Numbered from the stretch's first letter, positions 17,712 to 26,711 are shown. The stretch: DNA of 64,000 bases from Thermaerobacter subterraneus DSM 13965 (GCF_000183545.2 NZ_JH976536.1:326454-390453), one strand, 5' to 3'. Notes: generated by a model not told the origin, from the sequence alone. Translations and numbers: made by a program.

Positions 17712-18305
17712 GGGTCTCACCTCCCTTCCCGGTCACGGCCGGCGGCGGCCGCCGCCGTCACGGCCGCTGGCTTGCCGCCCGCCAGGGGCGCGGCTGGCGG
17801 GCAGGCTCCCCGCCAGCGGCTGCGGGCAGGCTGCCCGCAACAAGAAGCGGCCGGTGGCGACCGCCCATCAACGGGCATAGTCTGCCCGGCGGTTCTGGCG
17901 GGTGGCACGCCACTCTCTGGCACGGCGTCCAGACCGCGGGTACAGTCCCATAGCGGGAGACCGCAGGGCCCACAGCGGGAACGTGGGGAGCCGATCGGGC
18001 CTGGCGCCCTCGCCCCGCACGGCACGCTCGTGCCCCGGGCGGCGGGTCCGCTGCAAGGCGGCGCGCCCGCGCTCCATGCGGCCCCTCGGCCTGCCGGCGG
18101 GGCATCCGGGGCGCCGGGCGGCGAGCCCGCAGCAGGCCGCCGCGCGCCGTGGCCCCTGGGGCGCCGTCTTCCTCCCCCGGGGCCGGCTTGGCGCCGCCCG
18201 GCCGGCGCCCCGTGCCCAGCGACGCGGGGCCCAACCAGGACGGGCCGGGATAAGGGCCCGTGACCCCGGGAGACCTTAAAGAGGCGGAAACGGAGGGATG
18301 GCCCG
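17712..18305. other. Divergent intergenic region with hairpins
   Basis: These 594 bases separate the minus-strand MFS gene from plus-strand gpr. No gene is supported. Perfect hairpins occur at 17793-17817 (GCTGGCGGG/CCCGCCAGC) and 17821-17839 (TGCGGGCAG/CTGCCCGCA around one base), three bases apart. A bulged stem GCGGTTCTGG/CCAGACCGC lies at 17889-17937. I found no convincing promoter for either gene; gpr would be expected to use a forespore sigma. Confidence 0.5.
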
Positions 18306-19511
18306 GTGACGGGACCGCGGGACAGAAGGGTCCAGGGGGAACGCGGCAACCTGGAGCGGATGGCTGAACGCCGGCGCGGTGCGGGCTGGAACGCGGCGCG
18401 CCCGGGGGCGGGTGGGGTGCCCTGGGGTGGCAGCGGCCCAGGGATGGCGGCAGGCCCGGACCTGTCAGCCCCACCGGCCGCCGCCGCGCAGGCCGGGGAT
18501 GCGCCGCCGGCGGCCCCGTCCCTTGCCGCCGGCGGTCCCGGCAACCTGGCCGGGGGCAACCCGGCCGGGTTCGTCCGCACCGACCTGGCCCTGGAGGCCA
18601 TCGGCACCTCCCAGCCGATGCCCGGGGTCCAGGTGGAGGAAGAGCGCGGCCAGGGCTACCTGGTCACCCGGGTCACGGTCACGAGCCCCGAGGCGGCGCG
18701 CCGCCTGGGGAAGCCCCCCGGCCGGTACGTCACCATCGAATCACCGGGCTTTCGCAAGCGGGACCGGGAACTGCAGGAGCGGGTCGCCAACGTACTGGCC
18801 CGGGAGCTGGCGGCCATGCTGCCGGACCGGCCCGATGCCTCCTTCTTTGTCGTCGGCCTGGGCAACTGGAACGCCACGCCCGATTCCCTGGGGCCTGAGG
18901 TGGTCCACCGCCTGCTGGTCACCCGCCACCTGCAGGAGTACGTGCCAGAAGATCTCAAGGGCGGCCTGCGCTCCGTGGCCGCCCTGGCTCCTGGCGTGCT
19001 GGGGCTGACGGGCATCGAGACGGGCGACGTCATCCGCGGCATCGTGCAGCAGATCCGGCCCGACATGGTCATCGCCGTGGACGCCCTGGCCGCCCGCAAC
19101 ATCGAGCGCATCATGACCACCGTCCAGATCGCCGATACGGGCATCCACCCCGGTTCGGGGGTGGGCAACCACCGGGCGGCGGTGACCCGGGAGACCCTGG
19201 GGATCCCGGTCATCGCCATCGGGGTGCCTACGGTGGTCCATGCCCACACCATCGCCTACGACACCCTGGACGCCCTGACCCGGTCCCTGCAGTCCCAGTC
19301 CACCCTCTTCCGCACCCTGGGGCAGATGCCCGAGGCGGACAAGCGGCGGCTGATCGAAGAGGTGCTGGGACCGGCCGTGGGCGACCTGATGGTGACCCCC
19401 AAGGAGATCGACGTCTTCGTCGAGGAGATGGCCACGGTGGTGGCCAGCGGCCTCAACGCCGCCCTGCACCCGCGGATCGACGAGATCGACCTCTCCCCCG
19501 TCTTCGCCTGA
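18306..19511 (+). CDS. gpr: Germination protease GPR
   Basis: GPR degrades small acid-soluble spore proteins at germination and is made as a zymogen that self-processes late in sporulation. The family core begins at about residue 89 with FVRTDLALEA and includes VTVTSPEAARRLGKPPG, VGLGNWNATPDSLGPEVV, VDALAARNIERI and NHRAAVTRETLGIPVIAIG, with the aspartates around which the A25 family active site is built. The GTG start has GGAGGG eight bases upstream. The stretch before the core is ~88 residues of Gly/Ala/Pro, far longer than the ~15-residue Bacillus propeptide, and the dispersed ACCCGGCCGGGTT motif sits exactly at the junction (GNPAGFVRTD). Function is secure; whether the whole stretch is the propeptide is inference. 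Confidence 0.95.
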   Translation: MTGPRDRRVQGERGNLERMAERRRGAGWNAARPGAGGVPWGGSGPGMAAGPDLSAPPAAAAQAGDAPPAAPSLAAGGPGNLAGGNPAGFVRTDLALEAIGTSQPMPGVQVEEERGQGYLVTRVTVTSPEAARRLGKPPGRYVTIESPGFRKRDRELQERVANVLARELAAMLPDRPDASFFVVGLGNWNATPDSLGPEVVHRLLVTRHLQEYVPEDLKGGLRSVAALAPGVLGLTGIETGDVIRGIVQQIRPDMVIAVDALAARNIERIMTTVQIADTGIHPGSGVGNHRAAVTRETLGIPVIAIGVPTVVHAHTIAYDTLDALTRSLQSQSTLFRTLGQMPEADKRRLIEEVLGPAVGDLMVTPKEIDVFVEEMATVVASGLNAALHPRIDEIDLSPVFA

Positions 19512-19701
19512 GCACACCGGCAGGAGGCGGCTGAGCCTGCCTCCGGGACGCGGCCCCCGCCACGACCCGCTGGACCGGCCGGCACGGAGGCGCCCGCCTG
19601 CCTTTCCCGGCTTGCCGAACCCGGACCGGCCCTGACCGCGGGGCCGCCCCCCACCGGGCCGCCCCGGCCTCCGGCAGGAACCCGGCACGGCGGGAGCGAA
19701 C

Positions 19702-21153
19702 GTGGGCGGATGTTTGCCGGAGGTGGCCCTCTTGCCAGCAGCCGTCTACGTCATTGCCGCCGTCGCCTGGCTGTATTTCATCTCCCTGGACATGCTCGCC
19801 ACCGGCCTGCCCCTGGCCCTGGCCGCCGGCGGGGCCGGCGAAGGCTGGATCGGCTTCCTGGTGGGATGGATGGGCCTGTCCGCCATGCTCCAGCGGCCCT
19901 TCCTGGCCGCCTGGGGCGATCGCCGCGGTCACCGGCCGCTGCTCGTGGCCAGCCTGGGGGCAGGGCTAGCCGGCGCCCTTCTCTTCGCCGTCTCCCGCAA
20001 CCCCGCCGCCGAACTCGCCGCCCGCACCCTCCAGGGTACCTCCCTGGCGGGCCTGGTGGTCTCCAGCCAGGCCCTGATGGCGGCGCTGGCCCCACCGGCC
20101 CAGCGGGCCCGGGCCCTGGCCCTGCAGGGGCTGGCCGACACCGGCGGCGTCCTGGCCGGGACCAACCTGGGCGAGTGGGCGTGGCATCACCTGGGACGAA
20201 CGGGCCTGTTCGCCGGCACGGCAGCGGTCGTGGCCATGGCCCTGGCGCTGGCGCTGGCCGGACCGGCCCGCACCCGGCGGGAGCCCGGGAACCCGGCGGC
20301 GCGCCGCCCGGGCCACGGGGCGGCCGCCGCCGGGGGGCCGCCCGTTCCGGCCGTAGGCGGGGCAGGCCCTTCCCCTCGGGCTCAACCCGCCCCCGAAGCC
20401 AACGCCGGCGCCGGACCGGAGGGGCCCCCGTCCCCGGCTGCCGGCACCGCGCATCCGGCCGCCATGGCCGGGCCCGCCTCCACCAGGGACCCCCGGGGGG
20501 CACCGGCGGTTCCCGCCACCGCACAGGAGGTCGCCACCGGCGGGGCACCCCACCGCGCCGGGCGGCTGCCGCTGCCCGGGTCCTTTCTCGTGCTGGGTAC
20601 CCTGACGGGCATGATCTTCGGCGCCGCCCTGAACCTGACCGTGCTCCATGCCCAGGGGGCCGGATTCTGGGCGGGCGGCTGGCTGGCCCTTTTCGCCCTG
20701 GTGGCCATGGGGGCGCGCTACGCTGCCGGCAGCTGGCTCGACCGGCGGGCCGGCGGCGGATTGGAAGCTGCCGCCCCGTCCCTGGCCCACCGGCTGCTGG
20801 TCCTGGGCTTCGGCCTGATGGCAGCGGGCGAAGGGGCGCTGGCCGCGGCTGCACCGGTGACGGCGGTCTACGGCGCCGCGGCGGTCCTGGCGGCGGGCTA
20901 CGGCATCGCCCACACGGCGCTGGTGACGGCGGCGGTGGGCGGGGCTCCGGCCCACCGCCGCGGCCTGGCGGCGGGGTGGCTGGCCAATGCCATCGACCTG
21001 GGGGTGGGCGCCGGGCTGGCGGTACTGGGCTGGATCCTGGAGACCTGGTCCTTTTCCGTGATGTACGGGGTGCTGGCCGGCGCCGGGATCCTGGGCATGG
21101 TCACGGCCCTCCTGGCCCGGCGGCCCGGGCCCCGGGCCGCCGGCCGGCCCTGA
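19702..21153 (+). CDS. MFS transporter with disordered central loop
   Basis: Two six-helix halves of a major facilitator are separated by ~100 residues of Gly/Ala/Pro-rich sequence (about residues 192-290), much longer than the usual cytoplasmic loop. The first half has WGDRRGHRPLLVASL, the loop 2-3 signature; the second half begins GSFLVLGTLTGMIFG. Substrate unknown. The GTG at 19702 follows GGGAG by five bases; a TTG at 19732 behind GGAGGTGG is an equally good start and gives a more normal first helix (PAAVYVIAAVAWLYFISLDM). It lies 190 bases after gpr on the same strand and converges on recG. Confidence 0.82.
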   Translation: MGGCLPEVALLPAAVYVIAAVAWLYFISLDMLATGLPLALAAGGAGEGWIGFLVGWMGLSAMLQRPFLAAWGDRRGHRPLLVASLGAGLAGALLFAVSRNPAAELAARTLQGTSLAGLVVSSQALMAALAPPAQRARALALQGLADTGGVLAGTNLGEWAWHHLGRTGLFAGTAAVVAMALALALAGPARTRREPGNPAARRPGHGAAAAGGPPVPAVGGAGPSPRAQPAPEANAGAGPEGPPSPAAGTAHPAAMAGPASTRDPRGAPAVPATAQEVATGGAPHRAGRLPLPGSFLVLGTLTGMIFGAALNLTVLHAQGAGFWAGGWLALFALVAMGARYAAGSWLDRRAGGGLEAAAPSLAHRLLVLGFGLMAAGEGALAAAAPVTAVYGAAAVLAAGYGIAHTALVTAAVGGAPAHRRGLAAGWLANAIDLGVGAGLAVLGWILETWSFSVMYGVLAGAGILGMVTALLARRPGPRAAGRP

Positions 21154-21165
21154 CGCCCGGCCGGC
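21143..21165. terminator. GC hairpin at the convergent MFS / recG junction
   Basis: GCCGGCC and GGCCGGC pair around nine bases and overlap the MFS stop codon; recG ends 32 bases further on from the other side. No U-tract is present. Confidence 0.35.
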
Positions 21166-21196
21166 ACCCGCCTTCCCTGGATCCCCCTGGACGGGC

Positions 21197-24070
21197 CTAG
21201 CTCCAGAGGGCCCGGGCCTCGGCCAGAAACTCCCCGTAGCGGGCCACCACTTCCTCCCGCAGGGAGCGGTGGGCCGGCGCATCCAGACCCGGGTCCCGCT
21301 CCAGCAGGCGGCGGGCGGCCTCCCGGGCCAGGCGCAGCAGGCCCGCGTCCTTCACCGGGTCGGCGATGCGCAGGGCGGGCAGGCCGTGCTGGCGGGTGCC
21401 GAAGAAGTCGCCCGGCCCCCGCAGCTGGAGGTCGAACTCGGCGATGTCGAAACCGCTCTGGCTGCGGCAGAGGGCCTCGAGCCGCATCCGGCCCTCGGCG
21501 CTGGCCGGGTCGGCCACCAGGATGCACAGGGACTCCTTGGATCCCCGCCCCACCCGGCCGCGCAGCTGGTGCAGCTGGGCCAGCCCGAAGCGGTCGGCCC
21601 CCTCGATGATCATGACCGTCGCGTTGGGGACGTCGACCCCCACCTCGATGACCGTGGTGGCCACCAGCACGTCCAGCGCCCGCCGCTCGAAGGCCCGCAT
21701 GACCCGTTCCTTCTCGGGCCCCGGCATCCGGCCGTGGAGGATCCCCACGCGCAGCCGGGGATAGCGCCGGGCCACGTACTCGGCCCAGGTGGTGACCGCC
21801 TTGTGCTCTGCATCCTCCGGAGCCCCTCCGGGTCCTGGCGCCGGCCCCTCCCCGCCGGCCGCCTGGCCGCCGGAGCCCGGGCCGTCGCCTGCCGGCCCGG
21901 CGGCAGGATCGTCCACCAGGGGGCAAACCACGTACCCCTGCTCGCCGGCCGCCACCCGGGCCGCCAGAAGGTCGTACGCCTTGCGGCGCTGCCGGCCCCG
22001 CAGCCACACGGTGCGGACGGGCTGGCGACCCGGCGGCAACTGGTCGATGACCGACACGTCCAGATCGCCGTAGAGGGTCAGGGCCAGCGTCCGCGGAATG
22101 GGCGTGGCCGTCATGACCAGCAGGTCCGGCCGCCGGCCCTTGTCCTGGAGCAGGGCCCGCTGGCGGACGCCAAAGCGGTGCTGCTCGTCGATGATCACCA
22201 GGCCCAGGTCGCGGAAGCGGACGTTCTCCTGGATCAAGGCGTGGGTGCCCACCACCACCGGCCACTGGCCCGTGGCCAGCCCCTGGAGCACCCGCTCGCG
22301 GTCGGCGGCCGGCTGGCTGCCCACCAGCAGCACCACAGGAATCCCCGCCGGGGCCAGCAGCTGCTGCAGCCGCCGGGCGTGCTGCTCGGCCAGGATCTCC
22401 GTGGGGGCCATCAAGGCCGCCTGGGCACCGCTCTCCACCGCCTTCACCATGGCCCAGGCCGCGATCACCGTCTTGCCCGAGCCCACGTCGCCCTGGACCA
22501 GCCGCCGCATGGGCCGCGGCGCTTCCATGTCGGCCCGGATCTCGTCCAGCACGCGGCGCTGGGCCGGGGTGAGCTCGAAGGGCAGGGCCGCCAGGAAGCG
22601 GGCCACCCGGGGACCGTCGGGCCGGTGGGCCCGGCCGGGTTCTTGCTGCTGCTGGCTGCGCACCCGGGCCAGGGCCACCTGCATGACGAACCATTCCTCG
22701 AAGGCCAGGCGCCGGCGGGCGGCCTGCCACGCCTCGGCGTCGGGCGGGAAGTGGATGTCCCGCAGGGCCTGGGCCCGTTCCACCAGGTTCAGCTGCCGCC
22801 GCAGCTCCTCGGGCAGGATCTCGGGCACCCGCCCGGCCAGGGCGCCCACCACCTGCCAGGCCAGCTGGCGCAGCCAGCGCTGGTGCAATCCCTCGGTGGC
22901 GGGATAGACGGGGACGATCCGCGCGGTGTGCACCGGCTCGTCGCCCTCGCCTTCCAGCAGCTCCACCTCCGGGTGGTCCATCTGCCAGCCCCGGTAGCCC
23001 GCCTCCACCCGCCCGCTCAGCCGCACCGGGCGGCCGGGGGGCAGCTGCTGGAGCCGGAAGGGCTGGTTGAAGAACACGGCGTCCAGCCGGCCGCTGCCGT
23101 CGCTTATCGTCACCCGCACCACGACCCGCCGGGTGCGGGTGGGCACGCGCTGGGCGGCCACCACCACGCCCTGGACGGTGGCCACCTCACCGGGCACCAG
23201 CCGGGCGATGGGCTTCCAGGTGGAGCGGTCTTCATAACGCCGGGGCAGGTGCCAGAGCAGGTCCCCGGCGGTGTGAAGGCCGAGCCGGGCCAGGCGCTGG
23301 GCCTGCCGGCGGCCCACGCCGGGCAGGCGGCCCAGGGGCGTGGCCGGCGTGATCTCCCCTGCACCGCTGCCGGCCAGGGGCGACCGCCGTCCCGAGGGCC
23401 CGGAGGCCCCGGCCCCTGCGGCCGGCGCGGGAGCCGTGCCGGCGGCTGCGGAAGGGCCGCCGGCAGGGGCCACCGGGACCGGAGCCGGTGGCCCGCCCGG
23501 AGGAACCGTCCGGCCCTGCGAAGGCGCCCCAGCGGGCGCCGGTTCCCCGCCGAGCGGGATCCGGCGCCCAGGGGACTCCCCCGCCGCCGGCGCGGCGGCC
23601 CGGGCCACCAGGTCCACGGCGCGGGCGACCCGCTCCGCCCGCTGGCCGGGTGGCAGCCGGTCAAAGTCGCGGAACAGGCGGTAGGCCTCCCGCAAGGGTC
23701 CCCTCTGGTCCGGGGGCAGGGTCCGGGCAGCGGCTTCCAGGGCCCTCTGCACCTCGGCGGCCGCGCCGGCGGCAGGCAACATCGGCGGCAAATCGCCGGC
23801 CCGCTGCAGAGCCGCCGCCAGCTCGGCCCAGGCACCCGCAGGCTGGCCGGACCCGGGCGTCCCTCGCCGTGCGGCCCCTTGCTCCCCTGCCCCCGCCAGC
23901 CGCTCCGGGCGGGCATGCCCTCTTCCCGCCCCCGCGGCCGCGGGCTGGAGGTCGGGGCCGCACCCGGCGCCGCCGGCCGCGCCAGGCATTCCCTGCGGCC
24001 AGGGCTCCGGGGGGCCTCCCCCCTGCCGGGCCGCCCTGTCCTCCCCCGCACCGGCCCTCATGCGAACCAT
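21197..24070 (-). CDS. recG: ATP-dependent DNA helicase RecG
   Basis: RecG remodels stalled replication forks and branches Holliday junctions. Of 957 residues the family core starts near 245 with a helix-hairpin-helix-like LGRLPGVGRRQAQRLARLGL, then the OB-fold wedge domain (about 290-380), helicase lobe 1 with Walker A GDVGSGKTVIA, the DEQH box and TATPIPRTLAL, and lobe 2 with TTVIEVGVDVPNATVM and QLRGRVGRG. The first ~240 residues are mostly low-complexity with one helical segment (AAALQRAGDLPPMLPAAG onward), far longer than the usual ~690-780-residue protein. A second Gly-rich insertion of ~35 residues interrupts lobe 2 after CPLVDDPA. It starts four bases after the yloU stop. Confidence 0.95.
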   Translation of the reverse strand: MVRMRAGAGEDRAARQGGGPPEPWPQGMPGAAGGAGCGPDLQPAAAGAGRGHARPERLAGAGEQGAARRGTPGSGQPAGAWAELAAALQRAGDLPPMLPAAGAAAEVQRALEAAARTLPPDQRGPLREAYRLFRDFDRLPPGQRAERVARAVDLVARAAAPAAGESPGRRIPLGGEPAPAGAPSQGRTVPPGGPPAPVPVAPAGGPSAAAGTAPAPAAGAGASGPSGRRSPLAGSGAGEITPATPLGRLPGVGRRQAQRLARLGLHTAGDLLWHLPRRYEDRSTWKPIARLVPGEVATVQGVVVAAQRVPTRTRRVVVRVTISDGSGRLDAVFFNQPFRLQQLPPGRPVRLSGRVEAGYRGWQMDHPEVELLEGEGDEPVHTARIVPVYPATEGLHQRWLRQLAWQVVGALAGRVPEILPEELRRQLNLVERAQALRDIHFPPDAEAWQAARRRLAFEEWFVMQVALARVRSQQQQEPGRAHRPDGPRVARFLAALPFELTPAQRRVLDEIRADMEAPRPMRRLVQGDVGSGKTVIAAWAMVKAVESGAQAALMAPTEILAEQHARRLQQLLAPAGIPVVLLVGSQPAADRERVLQGLATGQWPVVVGTHALIQENVRFRDLGLVIIDEQHRFGVRQRALLQDKGRRPDLLVMTATPIPRTLALTLYGDLDVSVIDQLPPGRQPVRTVWLRGRQRRKAYDLLAARVAAGEQGYVVCPLVDDPAAGPAGDGPGSGGQAAGGEGPAPGPGGAPEDAEHKAVTTWAEYVARRYPRLRVGILHGRMPGPEKERVMRAFERRALDVLVATTVIEVGVDVPNATVMIIEGADRFGLAQLHQLRGRVGRGSKESLCILVADPASAEGRMRLEALCRSQSGFDIAEFDLQLRGPGDFFGTRQHGLPALRIADPVKDAGLLRLAREAARRLLERDPGLDAPAHRSLREEVVARYGEFLAEARALWS

Positions 24071-24074
24071 CGCC

Positions 24075-24560
24075 TCACCCGCGCAGGTTCGTGCCCCGGT
24101 CCTCCGGGCCCGCCCGCAGCTCGCCGGACCCGCCCGGCCCTGCCACCGCGGGGGCGCCGGCGGCCCCGGGCGCCGCCGGCCCGGAGGGGCCGGGCAACGG
24201 GCCTTGCGGCACCCGCACGCCGGCCACGTGGACGTTCACCCGCACCCGCTCTTCTCCCACGGCCCGGCGCACGGCCTCCCCCACCCGCCGCATCACCGTG
24301 CGGGCGACCTCGGGAATGGGCACGCCGTACGCGACGACGATCCGCACCGTCAGCTCCAGGCCGCCGTCGCCCGCGGACACCTCGACACCGCGCCCGTGGG
24401 CCTCCGTCCCCAGCAGGCCGGCCAGCCCCTGGCGCCAGCCCCGGGGGACCGTGCCCACCACGCCCTCGCACTGGGCCAGGGCCGTACCGGCGATGCCGGC
24501 GATCACCTCGTCGCTGATGGCAATCCGGCCGTGATCGGTCTGGAATTCCAGCAACCCCAT
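24075..24560 (-). CDS. yloU: Asp23/Gls24 family protein YloU
   Basis: Asp23/Gls24 proteins are small cell-envelope-stress-associated proteins; YloU stands next to rpmB in Bacillus. The 161-residue product has the typical core in residues 2-115 (HGRIAISDEVIAGIAGTALA, QCEGVVGTV, GLELTVRIVVAYGVPIPEVA, VRRAVGEERVRVNVHVAGV). A Gly/Pro/Ala tail of ~40 residues follows. The ATG at 24560 gives a family-like start (MGLLEFQTDHG). In B. subtilis yloU is followed by yloV (fakA-type) and the serine dehydratase genes before recG; all of these are absent here and recG follows after four bases. Confidence 0.9.
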   Translation of the reverse strand: MGLLEFQTDHGRIAISDEVIAGIAGTALAQCEGVVGTVPRGWRQGLAGLLGTEAHGRGVEVSAGDGGLELTVRIVVAYGVPIPEVARTVMRRVGEAVRRAVGEERVRVNVHVAGVRVPQGPLPGPSGPAAPGAAGAPAVAGPGGSGELRAGPEDRGTNLRG

Positions 24561-24631
24561 GCCCCCCGCTTCCCCGTTCCGGCCCGTGCCGGGTCTCGGA
24601 CATTCCCCTTCGCCGGTGGCCGCCCCATTCC

Positions 24632-24660
24632 TTGCCGCCCTGTGGGGCCTGTGGTAGAAT
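24632..24660 (+). promoter_or_regulatory. Housekeeping promoter of rpmB
   Basis: TTGCCG and TAGAAT with a 17-base spacer on the plus strand. The next plus-strand gene is rpmB, so the transcript would carry a leader of about 285 bases. Confidence 0.8.
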
Positions 24661-24951
24661 CGGCTGCGTGATTCAGGCTCCATGCACGGGACGTCCCGTG
24701 AGCGCCGCCGTTGCCGGCGCCGGGGAGGCCGTCCCCTCGGCGGGAGCCGGCGGCATGGCTTGATCGTTCACCCGCGGCCCGGGCCGGCCCGGAGGTCGCG
24801 GCACCCGGCCCCGGGGGCCACAGGACGGCGCCCGCAGCGTGTCCAGCGGCCGGTAGGCCCGCTCCGCGCTACGGCGGCACGTCCCGCCGGCCGGGGCGGG
24901 GGCGGCCGGCCCGGCGCCCCATGGGCCGCGGACAGTGGAAGGAGAATCGAT
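24661..24951 (+). promoter_or_regulatory. Long structured leader of rpmB with 16-bp palindrome
   Basis: This 291-base, extremely GC-rich segment lies between the promoter and rpmB and holds no supported gene. A perfect palindrome CACGGGACGTCCCGTG sits at 24685-24700, about 20-35 bases into the transcript, where it could be an operator or part of a hairpin. Self-regulation of L28 synthesis through the leader is an inference. I do not recognise a named RNA family. Confidence 0.5.
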
Positions 24952-25143
24952 ATGGCCCGTCGTTGTGAGATCTGCGGCAAGGGCGTGGACTACGGCAACC
25001 AGGTCAGCCACTCCAACCGCAAGTCGCGGCGCATCTGGGGCCCCAACCTGCAGCGGGTGCGCGCCGTGACGCCCCAGGGCGTGCGCCGCATCCGCGTGTG
25101 CACCACCTGCCTGAAGTCGGGCCGGGTGGCGCGCGCCGTCTGA
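24952..25143 (+). CDS. rpmB: 50S ribosomal protein L28
   Basis: L28 is a small protein of the large ribosomal subunit. The 63-residue product starts [20 protein letters not shown] and ends with [15 protein letters not shown]; the two CxxC pairs (CEIC at 5-8, CTTC at about 50-53) mark the zinc-binding form. The SD GGAAGGAGAA is seven bases upstream of the ATG. Unlike its neighbours it is on the plus strand, with its own promoter and a classic terminator, so it forms a single-gene unit inside a block otherwise read in the other direction. Confidence 0.98.
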   Translation: MARRCEICGKGVDYGNQVSHSNRKSRRIWGPNLQRVRAVTPQGVRRIRVCTTCLKSGRVARAV

Positions 25144-25267
25144 GACCTGTACCGCCGGGCCACGGGGGCCTCCGCCACCGGGGCCACCGGCATCGCGGGC
25201 CGGCACCGGCCCGCGCCGGCCGCCACCGGCGGCCGTCCTCCCAGCACCTGCATCGTGATGGCGAAGT

Positions 25268-25294
25268 GCCGGCCAGGGGCCGGCCTTTGTTTTA
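25268..25294 (+). terminator. Intrinsic terminator after rpmB
   Basis: GCCGGCC, AGG, GGCCGGC is followed by CTTTGTTTTA on the plus strand. It ends exactly at the stop codon of the converging hslO gene, so the two transcripts meet there. Confidence 0.93.
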
Positions 25295-26293
25295 GGTCGA
25301 TCCGCCCTGGCGGGACTCCCCCTCCTGCCCGGCCCGGCGGTCCGGGCGGCCCTGCCGGGCGGCGGCCACCAGCGCCTCCAGCTCCTCGCCGCTCAGGTGG
25401 TAGGTGGTGCCGCAGAAGTGACAGCGCAGCTCGGCGCCGCCGTCTTCCCGCAGGATGGTCTCCAGTTCCTCGGGACCGAGACTGATCAGCGCCCGCTCCA
25501 CCCGCTGCCGGTCGCAGCGGCAGCGGAAGGCCAGGGGCTGGCGGTCCAGGATGCGGGGCGCCAGGCCGGCCAGGCCGCGCTCGATCATCGCTTCGGGGGT
25601 CAGACCCGCATCGATCAGGCGGCTGATGCCCTGCAGCTGCTGCAGGTTTTGTTCCAGCCGCTCGGCCCACCCCTCCGGATGACCCGGCAGCAGCTGCAGC
25701 ATGAACCCGCCCGCAGCCCGCACGCTACCCCCAGGGCCGACCAGCACCCCCAGTCCCACCACCGAGGGCGTCTGGTCCGACTGGACCAGGAAGGCGGTCA
25801 CGTCGTCGCCGATCTCCCCGGAAACCAGCGGCACGCTTCCGGTGTACGGCGTGCCCAGGCCCAGGTCGCGGGTCACGTGCAGGAACCCCGGCAGCCCCAC
25901 GGCACCCCCCACGTCCAGCTTGCCGTCGGGCCGCAAGGGCAGGTCCACGTGGGGGTTGCGGACGTAGCCGCGCACCGTCCCGGCCGCCTCGCCGGTGGCC
26001 AGGATGACCCCCAGGGGGCCGCTTCCCGCCACCCGGACGGTGACGGTGGCGTCATCCTTGAGCTGGGCGGCCAGCAGGGCCGTGGCGGTCAGCACCCGGC
26101 CCAGGGCCGCCGTGGCCGTGGGCCAGGTGTCGTGCCGCCGCCGGGCCTCTTCCACCAGGCGGGTGGTCCGGCAGGCCAGGGCGCGCACCAGGCCATCGCC
26201 GGCCACCGCCCGCACCAGGTAATCGCCGTTCCCGCCGGCAAGACCGGCGGCATCGTGGTCCCGCTCGTGTTCCTGTTCCCGTCCCCGTTCCAT
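25292..26293 (-). CDS. hslO: Redox-regulated chaperone Hsp33
   Basis: Hsp33 is a cytoplasmic holdase switched on when oxidation releases zinc from four cysteines. The 333-residue protein has the N-terminal binding domain (about 22-210: DYLVRAVAGDGLVRALACRT, TVRGYVRNPHVDLP, GEIGDDVTAFLVQSDQTPSV) and the C-terminal zinc site CRC (about 265-267) and CHFC (about 298-301) in the canonical CxC...CxxC spacing. A short charged N-terminal extension (MERGREQEHERDHD) precedes the family start. It converges on rpmB and shares the terminator region with it. Confidence 0.96.
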   Translation of the reverse strand: MERGREQEHERDHDAAGLAGGNGDYLVRAVAGDGLVRALACRTTRLVEEARRRHDTWPTATAALGRVLTATALLAAQLKDDATVTVRVAGSGPLGVILATGEAAGTVRGYVRNPHVDLPLRPDGKLDVGGAVGLPGFLHVTRDLGLGTPYTGSVPLVSGEIGDDVTAFLVQSDQTPSVVGLGVLVGPGGSVRAAGGFMLQLLPGHPEGWAERLEQNLQQLQGISRLIDAGLTPEAMIERGLAGLAPRILDRQPLAFRCRCDRQRVERALISLGPEELETILREDGGAELRCHFCGTTYHLSGEELEALVAAARQGRPDRRAGQEGESRQGGST

Positions 26294-26630
26294 CCTTCAC
26301 CATCCCATGCGGCCCCCGGCCCCGGGGTCGCCGGCGCGGGAGCAGGCCGGGTCACCACCCGGCGCCCCACCGCCCGGTGGCCCCGGGGCGCCGGAGGGCG
26401 CGGCGGCATCGAGTCCATCGCGCTCATCATGTTGCCACAAACGCCCCGGCACGGCAGCAGGGGCCGCGGCCCCCTCCCGCTACGGCTGGGAGCCGCCGCC
26501 AGGACGGGCCGAGGGGCGGCGCCGTGCACCCTGGCCCTGCGGCAAGGACCCCTGGCAGGCGGCTGAAAAGCGTGGCGCCGGCCAGTTCCGGGCCGGCGCG
26601 CCCCTCCTGCGTCAAGAATCCCCAAGTCCT
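26294..26630. other. Intergenic region between hslO and spoVM
   Basis: No gene is supported. It contains the spoVM terminator at 26566-26599. I did not find a defensible promoter for hslO in the remaining GC-rich sequence. Confidence 0.5.
26566..26599 (-). terminator. Intrinsic terminator after spoVM
   Basis: On the minus strand GCGCCGGCC and GGCCGGCGC pair perfectly around seven bases, followed by ACGCTTTTC. It lies 32 bases past the spoVM stop and closes the yloC-to-spoVM run of genes. Confidence 0.75.
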
Positions 26631-26711
26631 TCAGGCGTTGCCGCGCCGCCCCCGGCGGAAGATCCGGCCCAGAAGGCCGGGCAGGCGCACCACGATGACC
26701 CGAACAGCCAT
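26631..26711 (-). CDS. spoVM: Stage V sporulation protein M (26-residue peptide)
   Basis: SpoVM is a tiny amphipathic helix that senses the convex forespore membrane, anchors SpoIVA and starts coat assembly. The product is exactly 26 residues, the same length as in B. subtilis. It has the same pattern of a short hydrophobic start, a basic residue, Leu-Pro, then an amphipathic helix rich in Arg: VVRLPGLLGRIFRRG against IKLPKFLGGIVRAML. The ATG at 26711 has GGGAGGG eight bases upstream. Its position between rpe and rpmB is exactly that of spoVM in B. subtilis, which together with length makes the call strong despite low sequence identity. The Pro is at position 11 rather than 9, and the C-terminus is unusually Arg-rich. 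Confidence 0.9.
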   Translation of the reverse strand: MAVRVIVVRLPGLLGRIFRRGRRGNA

